Origin: Austropuccinia psidii
Taxonomy: Eukaryota; Basidiomycota; Pucciniomycetes; Pucciniales; Sphaerophragmiaceae
DNA: 64,000 bases
Assembly: GCA_023105745.1 (NCBI GenBank)
Contig: JALGQZ010000004.1
Coordinates: 41,963,937 to 42,027,936 of the forward strand
Direction: 5' to 3'
In this document: in pieces, positions 14,290 through 26,603 of the stretch
How the letters are laid out: each line of letters starts with the position of its first letter
Position numbering within the stretch: the stretch's first letter is position 1
The notes under the pieces: model-generated
Told to the model about the DNA's origin: nothing
Seen by the model: only the letters and a program-made list of their open reading frames with translations
Database searches by the model: none
Made by a program: the position numbers and the translations under genes

Positions 14290-15976
14290 GTTATTTCTGA
14301 GATTCTGGATGAAATTCCAGCTTTATATAAATTCATAAATGATTCCAAAAGTCATATTTATGATAAGAACTCAAATATTTGTAACAATATTAAGTCCAAT
14401 AATCTAAGTTTGAGCCAAATAAATGGAACACTTATGTGTTTTGAGAAAGTTTCAAGAAAAATTAAGGCATCAGATAGTGAAAGTTCATTTTCAAATAAAA
14501 TAGATGAACAATCTGTCACTATAACAGAATTAACAAAAAAATATTCCAAATTAAATATTGATGACATGATTGAGACAAGAATAAATAATGCCAGCAATAT
14601 CATCAAAGAAGATAATAAGGAAATTCTTAATCATATTAAAAACTCATTTTATGAATTAAGACAAATACAACTCTACCTTGAAAAAGTGTTTTACTACCTC
14701 AAAAGCAGAAGTATCAAAGCAAACAATTAAGTTTAATCATATTATTTCTGATAATACTACACAAGCATAATCATGGAAAGTAATGAAAATCAAAGAGGAA
14801 ATGTATAGCTATTTTTCTATAAAATTAATGAAAAGTTTACAAAAGTAAGTCAGGAATTCCACAAGGTGAAATAAAAGTAAAATGAATGAAATTGAACAAT
14901 TAATGCACACTTTTCCAAGAATTTCTATGCCTCTAAATAAAAGTGAGGATATAAGAAGTACCAACCCACAAGTATTGGATGTGGAAAATTCACATATTGA
15001 AACTGAATTTTCCACCTCTTCCCAAAACTTGAAACAATCTATGGGCCAAGCACTTTTGAAAGAAGTACCACAACCTAAAAAATGGCCTAACTTCAGTGGT
15101 GAAGGAGAATATGAATATATGGAGCTTATTAAGGGGATTTAAATTATAAAAAAATACTTTTAATTACCAGAAAAATTGATAACAGAAATATTTAACACCT
15201 TTTTTACCAAATAAGATCACAGTTGGTATATCAAGTTCACACAAGAACATAGACACCAAAGCTGGATTTGGTGGAGAACCAAAAAAATCAAAAAATGGAG
15301 AATGATGCTTGGAGATTTAAAGTTTAAACAGACTTTGAATCTGAAAAATTAAATGTTGACAGAGACAGAGCCTTCCCATGGGTTTCCCCAAAGAAAAGAC
15401 ATACTAACAGGATTATATGCTGACATTTAAGAATTTTAAATCCATGGAAAAATTCTGAGACAATGTGGAGAAGATTTAGAACATGCTGTGAAAAGTAGGA
15501 CTACTGAAAAATCTTCAGCAGAATATATTATAAGTATACTAGAAGAAGTAAAAACTAGAGAAAAGATTGGTTCAAGTGGGATGAATCTTAAAACAAGGTT
15601 TCATACACCTTGGAAAGATTCTGTGGACAAAACCCCCCAAGAAAATTCAACTAATATAAAGAATAAAATTTCATAAACAATCAGAAAGTACAAAATTTTC
15701 AAAAGTACCACACATGTGGCCAATACATTTCTAAAAAGGGGGAAAATCAATTAAATTAACATTAAAAAGAACCTTACAAAGAAAAAGATGATGTGAATCA
15801 AGAAAATTCAAATCATAAATAATCAATATTTTCTTGATATTGAAAAGATATAGAAGATATCAATTTCATATTTGAAATCATGGAATATTACTCCCACTTA
15901 CAACAGCTGACTAATAGTAAGCTTGACTTATAAAAAGTTCAAGATGCACAAATTTTGAAAACTAAACCAAAAAGAG
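14290..15976 (+). pseudogene. A1 gag remnant
   Basis: Broken copy of the gag intact in A2. The ATG has become GTT at about 14290 (AAGTTATTTC where A2 reads AAATGATTTC). Readable blocks include the N-terminal helical region (14410-14730), a central segment with QALLKEVP and the capsid-like motif FSGEGEYEYMEL (14882-15142), and the C-terminal NTPWKDSVDK-like stretch (15488-15676). The zinc-knuckle region at about 15690-15720 has lost its Cys/His spacing. Many frameshifts are present. It would have been the structural nucleocapsid protein. Confidence 0.85.
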
Positions 15977-17766
15977 GAAAGCTTTATACAGCCAGAAATC
16001 CCTGCATAACATAAGTGGTGATTGATAACAAACTCACTCATAAGCTACTTGACCAAGGAGCCTTCTGCTCTTCTGTTGGAAAGTCTTTTCTCAGAAATTG
16101 CATACCAAATTTTGAAGATGAATTATTACCACTTGATGGTATAAAGCTCAATAGTGCAAGTAATCAAGAAAAGCCACTATCATATTCTGACATATCAATG
16201 AAAATTTAGGAATAATTGTTGAATTTGCTGTTAAGGAAAGCTTCTCTAGTACCCATTTTATATTAGGAAATTATTGCTTAATAATGTATGGAATATATTT
16301 CCATGAAAAAAGACAGGTACTTTACTATTTGTGAAAATAAGCATCAGGAAGCTTCTTATTTACCTTTTGAAGGACAAATTACAGTAAATAAAGTATAAAC
16401 AGTCAACCTGGATTTAGGAAGCTTGAAATCAGAAAAGAATAATGAAGCTTAAGTCAGTCTTTACCTTACCGGCATACAGTAATCAAGAACTCTCTACACT
16501 TTTATATGACCATCAAGAAGCCTTTGAATCATTTAAAGATCCATTGGGGGAAATTTTTTGTCATGAATTTTACATTATTTTACTCATTGGGAGACCTTAC
16601 CCACCACTACTAAGGAAGCCTGCATACCCAGAAATCCCAAAAATAAGAGAAGCCCTTTAGCTTCATATTAAAGAACTCATTGACCCTGGTATGATAAGAA
16701 AGGTTGGCCACAATGAAGAGTTAAAAATAACTATGCCAGTAATAGTGGTGTGGAATAATGGAAAATACAGAATAGTTGGGGGTTGTAGAGCATTGAATAA
16801 TTACACTTTCCCAGACAGGTAACCCATACCAAAAATCCAAATTTTCCTTACTCAAATATTGCAATCAGTGTAAAACAGGACTATAAATGTCCTTAAAGGA
16901 CTCCAACAGAATTTAGTTACACAAATAGGAAGGAAGTATTTGAGAATTAGTGTTCATTATGGAGTGTATGAATACTTGAGGATGCCTTTTGGTATCAAAA
17001 CTGAACCTTCACACTTACCAAGAATTCTTAATGAGATATTTCCTGAAGATCTTTGAGAAGGATGTTTAATCATTTAAATTGATTAAATTATTTCTTTTTC
17101 TAAGAATTGGGAAGAACAAATAGCTAGAATATCTAGAGTTTTAGAAAAAATACCATAAGTAAACATGAAGATTCATCTAAATAAATTTCATTTTGGACTC
17201 AAAGAACTCAAAGCCCTAGCACATGTAGTATCTTGTCTATCCCTTGTTATATATAAGAATAAAGCTTCAGAAGTCCTATCAAATACTATTCCTCAAAAAA
17301 AATAGTTAATCAAGTCATTTATAGGTTTTTTTAGGTTAATACAGAAATCAATTACAATACCTCTTTAGGAGCTGTGTTAAAAGGATGGAGTATTTGAAAT
17401 GACTGTTGATAGAGTTAAATACTTTGAATCCCTTGTTCCAAACTTAACCATTTCTCCACTTTCACTAATTCCATATTTTGAACTACCCTTAAAGCTGTAT
17501 ATTGATGCATCAAGAGATAGACTAGGTTCTGCACTTCATCAAGTCCAAATTATCAATGAAAGACCTGTGGAAGGACCTATATGTTCTATATGTAGGAAAA
17601 TCAAGCCAACTGAAGCTAGATATGAAAAAGGTCAGATGGATTTTTTATTACCTGTTTGGGCCTTGGAAAAACTCAATTATATCTTTTAAGAGTTTCTTTT
17701 TCAATTAATAATGGCTTGTACCACTGTAAAATAACTTCTAAATATAAAGATACCCTAAAGACATCT
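15977..17766 (+). pseudogene. A1 pol remnant, part 1: protease, RT, RNase H
   Basis: Chromoviral Ty3/Gypsy pol in decayed form. The protease-like segment at 16015-16209 has LLDQGAFCS where an aspartic protease active site is expected. RT blocks follow from 16442 (RPYPPLLRKPAYP), and the catalytic YIDD at about 17090 now reads with stops on both sides of ID. The RNase H-like segment at 17399-17689 contains LYIDASRDRLGSALHQ, with the D-A-S core. The reading stops at 17766, where element B is inserted, and resumes in register at 43948. Stops and indels rule out function. Confidence 0.88.
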
Positions 17767-19070
17767 TGTGAGCCTTTGAGATATGAACACAAATACAAAG
17801 ATTTCACAAAAATATTATATCTAAGAAACGAATGAATTGATATTTAATTCAATACCTGTAAACCTAATACTTACGGAGATACCTGGATATATGCACTTTT
17901 GTAATCAATTCATATATTGATGGTTTTTAGCTAATATCGTTTGAAATACTCATGATAAAGACATTAACCAAGCTTAAAGCTACCAAAAAATAGCTTTAGA
18001 AATATGTTCATAATATTTATTTGGCAGGTTATAAATCAATTTATGAGTAATATGGATAAATTGAGCAAACCTAGCAATACCAGTCAACCACTTAAAGGAT
18101 AAAGTGTTCAAAACTTAAATCAAAGTGGATATTCAGATTTAACTATCTCATACACAAATAATAAAAGAATTTTTATCATTATATCCAAGGTATAACCTCA
18201 TTGAATTATGGTTCAAAGCTTAAAATAGAAAATCTTGACAGAAAAGATGAATTGCAAGAAAAATAAGGAAAAATAGAGTTTTTATGATTTAATGAAACCA
18301 TTTTGAACCAATGGTAAGGACATTCCAAAATATCAAAAGAATCTCTCTTAATTGAATTTTTATGAAAAACTTATAATTTTTCAAGGATCAAAGTTAAAGC
18401 TTGAAAATGATCATTTTTCATTTTTAACTGTACTCTTAATTTGAGTTTAACAGTTGGATAAGAGATAAAACTGGGATATATTGGTATCTTATGTCTACAA
18501 ATTACCTAATAAATGGAATTGAGCCATAATTAAATCTTATAAAATGAAATTCATAGTCATAAATTTAAAATATGGCATAATAATGAGATAAAAAGGTTTA
18601 ATAATGATGTAATCATCACTAAGCCTTTAAATATTGATGAGCTCCAGTGGATAAAATCATTAAGCATGTTCCATGAGGTATATAATCACTAGAAGGAAGA
18701 ATTTTTACTATATAAATATGCCTTCTTCCCTGGTTTCTCCCTCAGATGCATCAAAATCAAATGAAATGTTAAATAAAAAAGGTAATCCACTTTGTTCTTT
18801 AGAATATAACTCTTAAGCTGTAAGATATCAAATTAATATCTTGGAATAATAACTCAGCTATATTTGATTATATTAACATTTTACTATTAGTTAAAGTCTC
18901 TCCAAATCTCTAATTACACATAAAAATAGCAAGATATTTATATCTCTCTATTTTTTATTGTACTTGCTTCTTTAGGAATGAAGTAATTCAAAGTTATTAT
19001 TCTAAATTTTGGAGGTTATTATGTTATATTATGATAATATTTCTCCCTTAATTTCTCTCTAAAATCACCT
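17767..19070 (+). repeat. Element B 5' LTR, left piece
   Basis: Aligns with the start of the 3' LTR at 42179. Shared landmarks are the TGTGAGCCTTTGAGATA start, CATATATTGATGG, and the block CTTCTTCCC followed by CTCAGAT-CATCAAA. An ACTATATAAATATG motif at about 18707 is a plausible core promoter; the 3' LTR has ACTAGGAAAAGAC at that place. The alignment ends near CTCTCTAAAATCACCT, where MULE1 begins. About 0.3 kb of LTR expected between this piece and the right piece is missing, apparently deleted with the MULE1 left end. Confidence 0.82.
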
Positions 19071-20451
19071 ATTTTTTTAAAAGATTAATTAAAAATGTTC
19101 CCACTTATAAATTTCTGGTATTTATTTTCAAAGATGAAGGAGATAATCTTGAGAATAGAAAAAAAGAAGCCCATAATCTTTGAAATTATTTGGTGGGACA
19201 AGTGGAGGCCCAAAAATGTATGTTTTTTTCCCATATTTTTTTCATGTTTATAATATGACTATTTTTAAGTACAAAAGTGCCATATTTTCAACAAAAATAA
19301 TAGACTGAGGTGGGACTTAAGTAATAAATATGAAATAGAATGGGGATCATTGGAATAAAATGTAAGTACAAAAAAATTCAATCAGAATCAACCTCCAAAA
19401 TGGTGGGTTTTTTCTGCCGGGGGAGGAAGATTGGACAATATAACATCCTGTGTTTATAAAATTTATTTTCCCACCACAGGGCTTCTGGTTGGGCATAAAA
19501 CTCAAAGCTCACAGTAATTTGTTTACAGGGTAAGATTTATAAATGATGATATACAATGGAACAAAATGGGAACAGCTATCCAAAAACACCTATGGAATTG
19601 GGTGGATTGTCATTTGGAGGACAGAAATAAGGGGAAAAGGAGGAATATTAGGATTTGGAATAAAAGAAAACTGCTCTTTGATACTTATTTGAAATTGGAT
19701 CTCCCATATAAGGTATGGAAATACACTTTCTCTTTGGAGCCTGCCCAACATCTTCATACCACTCAATTCTGTCCAAATGTGAGGATACTGATGGTACCAA
19801 AGTGTTCACAGATTCATAAGGATCCTGTTTTTTTTTAATTTCTTCAGCCAAGTCACCTGTGAGCTCAGAGAATTTATCTTGAGCCTTGTAAATATAATAG
19901 GATACTTTTCTGTAGCCACATTTTCCATCATCCTGGACATTTATGGGCTTGAAGTTGTATTTCAAAATAAGCTTTGGAAATCCTTCTGAGCAAGGTACCT
20001 AATAAAAATTGGTAAAACGAATTCTACATTAACATTAATCAATAGCTCACAGAGAGATTGGAGAAGTACTCACTTGTGTGATCATTGCTTTGGCAATAAT
20101 CACAGGTTAAGTAAATTGCATCCTATATCTTCAAATCTTTTTCAGGCTTGTGGTAATTTCCTTGTGAGGTTCTGCTACTATTGGCAAATGTTCTGGACCT
20201 TCTGAGGGTGACTCCTTATTTTTGATATTCATTGAATTCAGCTTCTTAAGGTAGTGAAAAAGATAAAGTTATTTATTTGGATCATGAGGCCTCAAAATCT
20301 TCAGATAAATCCACTTCCATAATTTGAGGGGGGGGGGGAATTCAATGCAATCTTGAAAATTTTGTGCTGGTCACTTTTGATGGGGGCTTCCCTCCTCTCT
20401 TGTATTTCATTTTAATTATTTCAAATCTTGAGGGATATCTTTTATTCATAT

Positions 20452-20972
20452 TTTAATTTTAATTTTTATTTTAATTTTTATTTCTATTTTTATTTTTATT
20501 TTTATTTTTATTTTTATTTTTATTTTTATTTTTATTTTGATTTTTATTTTTATCTTTATTTTTATTTTTATTCTTATTCTTATTTTTATTTTTATTCTTA
20601 CTTTTATTTTTATTTTTATTTTTATTTTTATTTTTATTTTTATTTTTATTTTTATTTTTATTTTTATTTTTATTTTTATTTTTATTTTTATTTTTATTTT
20701 TATTTTTATTTTTATTTTTATTTTTATTTTTATTTTTATTTTTATTTTTATTTTTATTTTTATTTTTATTTTTATTTTTATTTTTATTTTTATTTTTATT
20801 TTTATTTTTATTTTTATTTTTGTTTTTATTTTTATTTTTATTTTTATTTTTATTTTTATTTTCATTTTTATTTTTATTTTTATTTTTATTTTTATTTTTA
20901 TTTTTATTTTTATTTTTATTTCTATTTCTATTTTTATTTTCATTTTTATTTGTATTTTCTTTTTTATTTTTG
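20452..20972. repeat. Hexanucleotide (TTTTTA)n array inside the MULE1 coding region
   Basis: About 85 copies of TTTTTA, nearly perfect in the centre (about 20600-20820), with point variants toward both ends. On the gene strand it reads (TAAAAA)n. At the aligned place in MULE2 (about 37994-38020) there are only a few units, encoding alternating Lys and Asn. Flanks align on both sides of the array (CAAGGAGCCAA on one side, TCAAGATTTG on the other). Long open frames across the array on both strands are consequences of the repeat, not genes. Confidence 0.95.
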
Positions 20973-22513
20973 GCTCCTTGAGGTCTTCAATAGATATTTT
21001 TGCATTCTGGTGGGTCTTCATAATATTCTTGATCCTCTTCACTCTTAGGGATTTGATCAAGCAGGACTTTTCATGTCAAAACATCTTGAAAATGGTGATA
21101 AATTGGGGTTATTTCTTCCATTGGTCTTTGAAAAAGGTCTTCCCCAATATCTTCAAATATTTTGTTGGCTTGAATATTTCTTTCTTTATCAAAACTTTGA
21201 TCATCACCTCAATAGGCTAGTCTGAGAAGAATATGATAAATGAAATCAGGAAATGTGACAAATAACTAAGAAATTAAAGATGAAAAGAACCTGAGAGTTA
21301 AATTCAAATGCCACTGAGTATGGAAGTATTATAACTGGAGCCTTTGGAGCTTGTAGAATGCCTTGATAATTGCTGTATTTTTTGGTGCATTTTTCATTGG
21401 GGGGAAATTTGGTTTTGAAATTATCAAAGGCCATATGAAGGGCATGATTAGACACCTTAATATTGAGAGCACAGATGTGTGGAGGAGGATTGTTTACATG
21501 AACAACCATTTATTTTGAGATTCTGTTGATAATTTCAAAAAACTGTTTCTTGAAAACCATGTGAAGGGTCCTAACAACCTCCAGGAGAGTAACAGGTAAC
21601 CTTTGGAGCCAAAGCTTAACCATGGGTAGAGAACCTTCAACTCTTGATATGGATCCCACAACCAGATGACGATTTTAGTTGTTCCAGGCTGGCATATAAT
21701 ACTCCTTTAAAGGAAGGCAGGGATTTTTAAGTTTTTGCAACACTTCAGTATTTTTGTCTTTCTTTTGAAGCCTCTTCCAGCTATATATGAAAGACTTTTC
21801 AGTTGGTGGATACATAACCTGAGGAATGAGTCCCAAATTCAACAATAAACACAATAATATGAGTAAAGGTGAAAGATGAAAATAAGTTACTTTATTACAA
21901 AGGCCCACAAAAGTTTCAAAATCATATCCATTACCAACTTTCTTCATGAAATGTGAAGATACATCTATATTTATGTACCAAATCAATAACATGACTTTTG
22001 ATTGTGGGAAGAGATTTTAAAGGGAATTTTTAAAGGCCAAATCTGTGTAAATAACAATAACTTGAGGGGGAAATTATTGGTGCAGTTAAAGAATCTTTCT
22101 ATGTGTTGATTCAATGCCCAAGTATATGAGGGTTCAGTTTCATCCTTCATCAAAAAAATACCCATAAAAGGTCCTATTTTTTGAGCTGAATCCAACAATC
22201 TGCAAAAGGGGAATTTTGTACTTATTGGTTTTATAAGTACAATTCATAATAATTGAATGAGAAAAGCCATGATGAAGCTTTGTGGAAAGGGGGTCAGTGA
22301 GAAACCAGGAGTCAATGTGTCCCTCAGTATCCCTTTTAGAGGACCACACAAAAATTTTCTCTTTAAGAATGTCAATAAGAAAATCAATAGGCCGTCTTCC
22401 TTTCAGTTTGTCTTTCTTGATTTTCTTGACTTTGCTGTAAATCTCTTGAAGGATTAAAGGCCTGTCAAACTCCCTCTGGCTGCATAATTGGGCCTGACTT
22501 TTCCTTGGAATGA

Positions 22514-24292
22514 TGTGAGCCTTGGAGGTATTTTCATATACCCAAAAGACCACAAATAACAAAATTAAATTATAATTATAAAATAATGAACTTCTTTTTA
22601 TTATAAAAACAACAATTGAAATATAAATAAAAAATCTATATACAAAATTGAAATTTTAATTATAATCTAAGATCAACATTAAATCAAAATTTAAAAATGT
22701 GAAAATACATTTTTACTTGAAAAAATTAACTAAAAATAAATTTTCACCAAAATATTAGAATGAAAATATTTTTGGGAAAAAAGTTAATGAAAATTATCAT
22801 AGCTCTTTTCCCAATAAAGAAGCTTATTAAAAAGAGTTCACAATTGGATTTCTCATAAAAAACAGGTGGGGTCACCTCTGATTGAAAATTCTGTAGCTCA
22901 CATTTAAATAAGCTTAAATCAAGTTTTTAGTATTTTCTGTGTGAAAATCTGAGAATTCTCAAAAACTAAATTTAATTCACATCAAATATAGTGTTAACCA
23001 TTAATTATTTTCTTAAAATTGAGGTGTGTCTTGTAGCTTAGAAGCTAGGATGAATTAAAGTATTTTCAATAAAAATGTCAAAATGTGTGCATGTATTACA
23101 TAAGTGAACTTGGATTTACATATGTGGAATAAATAATTACAGTTGTGTACTTTAAATTCTAATTTTAACTACATATTTAATATTATAGTATAATAAATGA
23201 TGAGGAACTAAAGGAAGAATACATTGGAGAGATTGATTTTTGGGGGGAGAAGGAATCTTGTCTCCAAGGGTGCCAGACTCCCCAAATTCCTTGGTGATAG
23301 GCATGGCATGTCACATGTCCCACAAAAGTGCATGAATTTTGTCTTGGAATTGAGTCACAGGGTCTGCAACTAAATTGATGCTGAGGCTTTGATACCAATC
23401 AGGGAAGTTTTAACTGTTTCCAAGAGGGTAAAGCTACCCTTAATTTTGAAAAATCTTATCAAAACCAGTTTGAACTGACTTTGAGGTCTCTTACATACAT
23501 TTTGAAGTGTTCAAAAGGCTTGGAACCAAGTATTACTACAGAAATAGCTGATTTAAGGGACTAAAATGGCTAAAACCAGCTCTTTTTTGGTCTAAACCAG
23601 GGTTTGATGACTCCAAAATTGGCTTTTCTTTTGTCATTTTTTTCTCACTACTGATTAGACTAGATTTTACTTTTTGAGTAAGAAAATTGGTGGCTATAAA
23701 AGAATTTCTTCTTTGCCCCACTTTTCTCTTCATGTTAGAATTCTTTACTTTGATAATTAGTTTAAACACTGTTAAAAAAATCAATAAAAGATTCCAATCA
23801 TCCTTTTTTCAATGATTTTTTAACCTTATAACGATTTGAAATAATAATCAAAATCTTTTTTTGTAACTCTTATAATCATTTTTTGTAACTATTATAATCA
23901 TTCTTACCCTTGAACCACCCAAAAGTGAATTAAAGAATCTTTCATAAGTTTTAAATTTTTTACTTTGTTTTCAAATTCACTCTGGTCACTTTTGGGAATG
24001 TTTTTCCTTTGATATTCTTTTAGAGACTCTTTTCTCATATTAATTTTTTTAAGTCCTTTTCTCAATGAACTCCAATTGGAATTTCTCTTGAAGAATTTTT
24101 TTTGTAGCCATTAATATCTGTTATAGAGTATTTTTGGGATGAATTTTTATTGTTGTTAAAAAAATAAATTTGCATGTTTTTTCTTAAAAACTCTTAAAAA
24201 TTACAATTCTTAATTAAATTTTACCTTATACAAATTTTGAGGACAGGAAAAGTACTTTATTTTTGATCAAAGTTTCATATCCACACCTTACA
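22514..24292 (+). repeat. Solo LTR of family A inside MULE1
   Basis: A 1779-bp LTR from TGTGAGCCTTGGAGG to CCACACCTTACA with no internal region. Flanks are AATGA (22509-22513) and CATGA (24293-24297), a 5-bp duplication with one mismatch. Excising the LTR and one flank copy restores a stretch that aligns base for base in length with MULE2 at about 36386-36408. A conserved CTATAAAAG promoter motif is at about 23694-23702. Its strand is opposite to the MULE1 gene it interrupts. It arose by recombination between the two LTRs of a full element. Confidence 0.93.
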
Positions 24293-25148
24293 CATGAGTT
24301 GTGATTCAGAAATCTTGAAAATTTGGGATTTTCCTTTCTCATTGAATTTTTTGAAAGCAGGATGTGCCATGATATTCTCAATTGCATCATGGCTCTGTTC
24401 AGGATCTTTGACTTTAAGAGTCCAAGGGGTAATCTTGTCATATTTCTTGCATAAAGTCTAAATGGACAGTCAAGCTTTTTTAAGTGACTGTTTTGCATGG
24501 GGTTTGTGGGAATTTGGGGTCCCAGACCTGTCAAAACCTATTTCAATTTGGTTTTGGGTCATATTGAACCTCATGGTAAAGACAGAATACCTCTGTGCCC
24601 TGAGAAAATTATGCACTAGCTACCAAAGAGCCTCAAGGATCTGAAGTTCACCTCTTCTGGGAAATTGAAGGTTTATTTAGTGAAAAGTTGTAAAATTTAA
24701 CAGAAGGGGGATTTGGGGATTTGGAATTAGGAAAAAACATTCCAAAATATGAAAAAGAGGAGATAAAATGTGTTAAAAGTCAAACAAAGTGGCTGAAATG
24801 TAAGATTGATAGATGAGGGAAGATAAAAAATGGAATTTCAGAGGCTTGAAGGCAGATTTTTTTGGAGGAAAATGCAGTCTTTGGGAAAAAGAGAATGATA
24901 TTTGAAAGATTTGGAAAATTGGGCTTGGAATTCTCTGTTTCAAAACAATCTTGTTTGGGGAGATAATGTGCATTATTTGGGTGTTTGGTCTGTTTCCGGG
25001 GGGATGTGAAAAAAATGTGTGAGGGGGCTTGTTTTGGTAAAAATCTTTTTTTGGGGGGTTTTGGGAGTTTTTTTCCCAATACGGTTTTTTGTTTCATTTA
25101 AATTGAAAATCATCCCATGACACCCTTTATGTGTTTTTACCAAAGCCC

Positions 25149-25311
25149 TTAATTAATTAATATACTTACTTCATTATATTATTTACTCTGTGTTGATAAT
25201 ATAATATATTTTATGCCATAATTATCATTATTCATCATTATTAGGACATTCAGAGTACAAGAAGTAAAATATTGGTAATTTTGACTGATTGTTTCATAGC
25301 TAAACCTTACA
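25149..25311 (+). repeat. Element B 5' LTR, right piece
   Basis: The last about 160 bp of the LTR, matching the end of the 3' LTR at about 43785-43947. Shared features are the ATATATTTTA block, ATTCATCATTATTAG, ATTCAGAGTACAA and the terminal CCTTACA. It is preceded directly by the MULE1 terminal inverted repeat and followed by the primer-binding region. Confidence 0.85.
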
Positions 25312-26031
25312 TTTGGGGGCCTGGACAAGATTTTTAATCAAAAGAGCTTTTATAAAAAGATTAGAATTTTGGTTATCCAACAAAAAAATAATATATATAA
25401 TAAAAATCTATATAATAACTTTATAATTATTCAATTCAATAACTATTGATGCATTTAGAAAGTAATTTTATTGTCTTACACATGGTTCTTCACATCCTTG
25501 AGCTTGAAATACTTTTCTTTGAGTGACTCTAATAGTTAAATAAGATTTTTACAAATCAAAAATATAAATTTGTATTATAATTTAATTAAAAAATATTATT
25601 ATTATTATTATTTAATTCATAATCTTATTATTATTATTATTTAAAAAATCAAAAAAAATGAAATAAACATAAAATAAATCAAAAATGAAAGATTTATTTC
25701 ATTTCCTCTTTCTCACTTTTTCCCACTTATAAAAAAAGATAAAAGCAATTTTCATGTGTAAATTGCTATATCTTTTCAAACATACACTTTTTTAAAAAAA
25801 AAGTTATTCTTATTAGTATCTTTTCCAGTGCTTGAATACACCCCACTGTTGAAAGATTGGTTAATGCTTGTGAAACCTCTCCAACACCAATCCCACTTGA
25901 TAAAAAAACCCAAGGAATTGGTTTTCCCAGGACCCACCATTTAGGACTCTGAAGGTAAGCACCTTTCTTGAAAAATTTATGAAAATAAATTTTTATTATT
26001 TTTAATTCCTTTTTATTCTTTATTTCTTAAC
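25312..26031 (+). other. Element B leader with candidate primer-binding site
   Basis: Directly after the LTR the sequence reads TTTGGGGGCCTGGACAAG. Family A has TTTGGGGGCCCAGCCGTG at the same place (59735). The shared TGGGGGCC two bases after the LTR is a plausible tRNA primer-binding site, since TGG pairs with a tRNA CCA end; I cannot name the tRNA. The rest is AT-rich leader with a good 5' splice-like site (CTGAAG-GTAAGC at about 25949), suggesting that gag may be preceded by an intron, as in A2. Confidence 0.6.
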
Positions 26032-26603
26032 ATGAAAACAAGAAGAGGTTCTCAATAATCCATCCAATCAGATGAAGGTAGATTCAGAAGTTGAAATTAT
26101 TCCACAAAAGTGAAAAGAAGGAGAAAAATTCCCAGTGGAATGGAATGCACACAAGGAAGTGCCCTATCCCAAAGGCAAGTCATTGAGATTCCTATTGCTT
26201 ATAAACCAGAATTGAAACTAAGTATGAATAATTTGATTAGTAATTAACAAAATTCAGAAGGCTGAAACAGAGATTAACTTGAGCCAATAAGAGCAGTACT
26301 ACACAGTGTAAAAATACAAGGATTGCAAAATTTTATTCCAAATACACCAAGAAATGACAAAATCTTGGCATATTCTCAAGAGATTCCTTCAAGAGGAGGA
26401 AATGGTTAAATTATCCAATGGATGCAATCCACTATCATACAAACCTGAAGTCAAAAATAGAAAGTAGTATCATAAAAAAAGGAGAGGAAAGCAAGGTAGA
26501 AGCCCCAGTAGCTTCTACCAGAAAGCCTCAAGTAAACCAACATCTCCAAGAAGCAAAGAAAAGCAAGAAATAGAGTTTGAAGAAGCCATACTCCCTCAAC
26601 TAC
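26032..26603 (+). pseudogene. Element B gag remnant, part 1
   Basis: A frame opens with MKTRRGSQ at 26032. It carries Arg/Ser-rich and helical stretches (for example about 26450-26600, rich in Lys, Ser and Glu) but has several stops. Its identity rests on position (after LTR and leader, before the zinc knuckle and protease pieces of the same element), as the N-terminal gag is poorly conserved. The last five bases, ACTAC (26599-26603), are duplicated at 28380-28384 by the LTR insertion that splits it. Confidence 0.6.

Larger units (their letters stand above)
19378..24574 (-). pseudogene. MULE1 transposase-OTU gene, broken
   Basis: Reading on the minus strand: the start codon lies at 24574-24572 (MRFNMTQNQIEIG). 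A Cys/His zinc-finger-like segment follows (KLDCPFRLYAR). The gene is then split by a solo LTR (22514-24292), and resumes at about 22508 with the MULE transposase domain: NCTYKTNKYKIPLLQIVGF, where the first catalytic Asp is Asn, and ETEPSYTWALNQ. An intron like that of MULE2 lies within 21675-21992. The Lys/Asn tract is now a repeat array (20452-20972). The OTU segment reads DDGKCGYRK (about 19900-19930), a predicted HFVPL histidine motif lies near 19570, and the stop is at 19380-19378 (same VDSD ending as MULE2). Frameshifts and the insertion make it non-functional. Confidence 0.83.
19071..25148 (-). mobile_element. MULE1: Mutator-like DNA transposon with OTU domain, minus strand
   Basis: A second copy of the transposon seen at 35498-39758, in reverse orientation inside the element B 5' LTR. 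The right boundary keeps a terminal inverted repeat (reverse complement starts GGGCTTTGGTAAAAACACA; MULE2 starts GGGTATTGGTAAAAACATG). The left terminus is lost: the last about 190 bp of MULE2, including its 3' TIR, has no counterpart, and similarity fades at about 19071. A solo family-A LTR (22514-24292) and an expanded hexanucleotide tract enlarge it. Confidence 0.86.

Noticed and set aside
20428..21220. Long ORFs of about 200 codons on both strands made of alternating residues
   Set aside because: They are translations of the TTTTTA repeat. Only the flanking MULE1 segments are biological coding sequence.
19085..25156. TTAATTAA at both sides of MULE1 as its target-site duplication
   Set aside because: The left copy lies inside sequence that still aligns with MULE2, so it is not flanking. 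The motif is common in AT-rich DNA.
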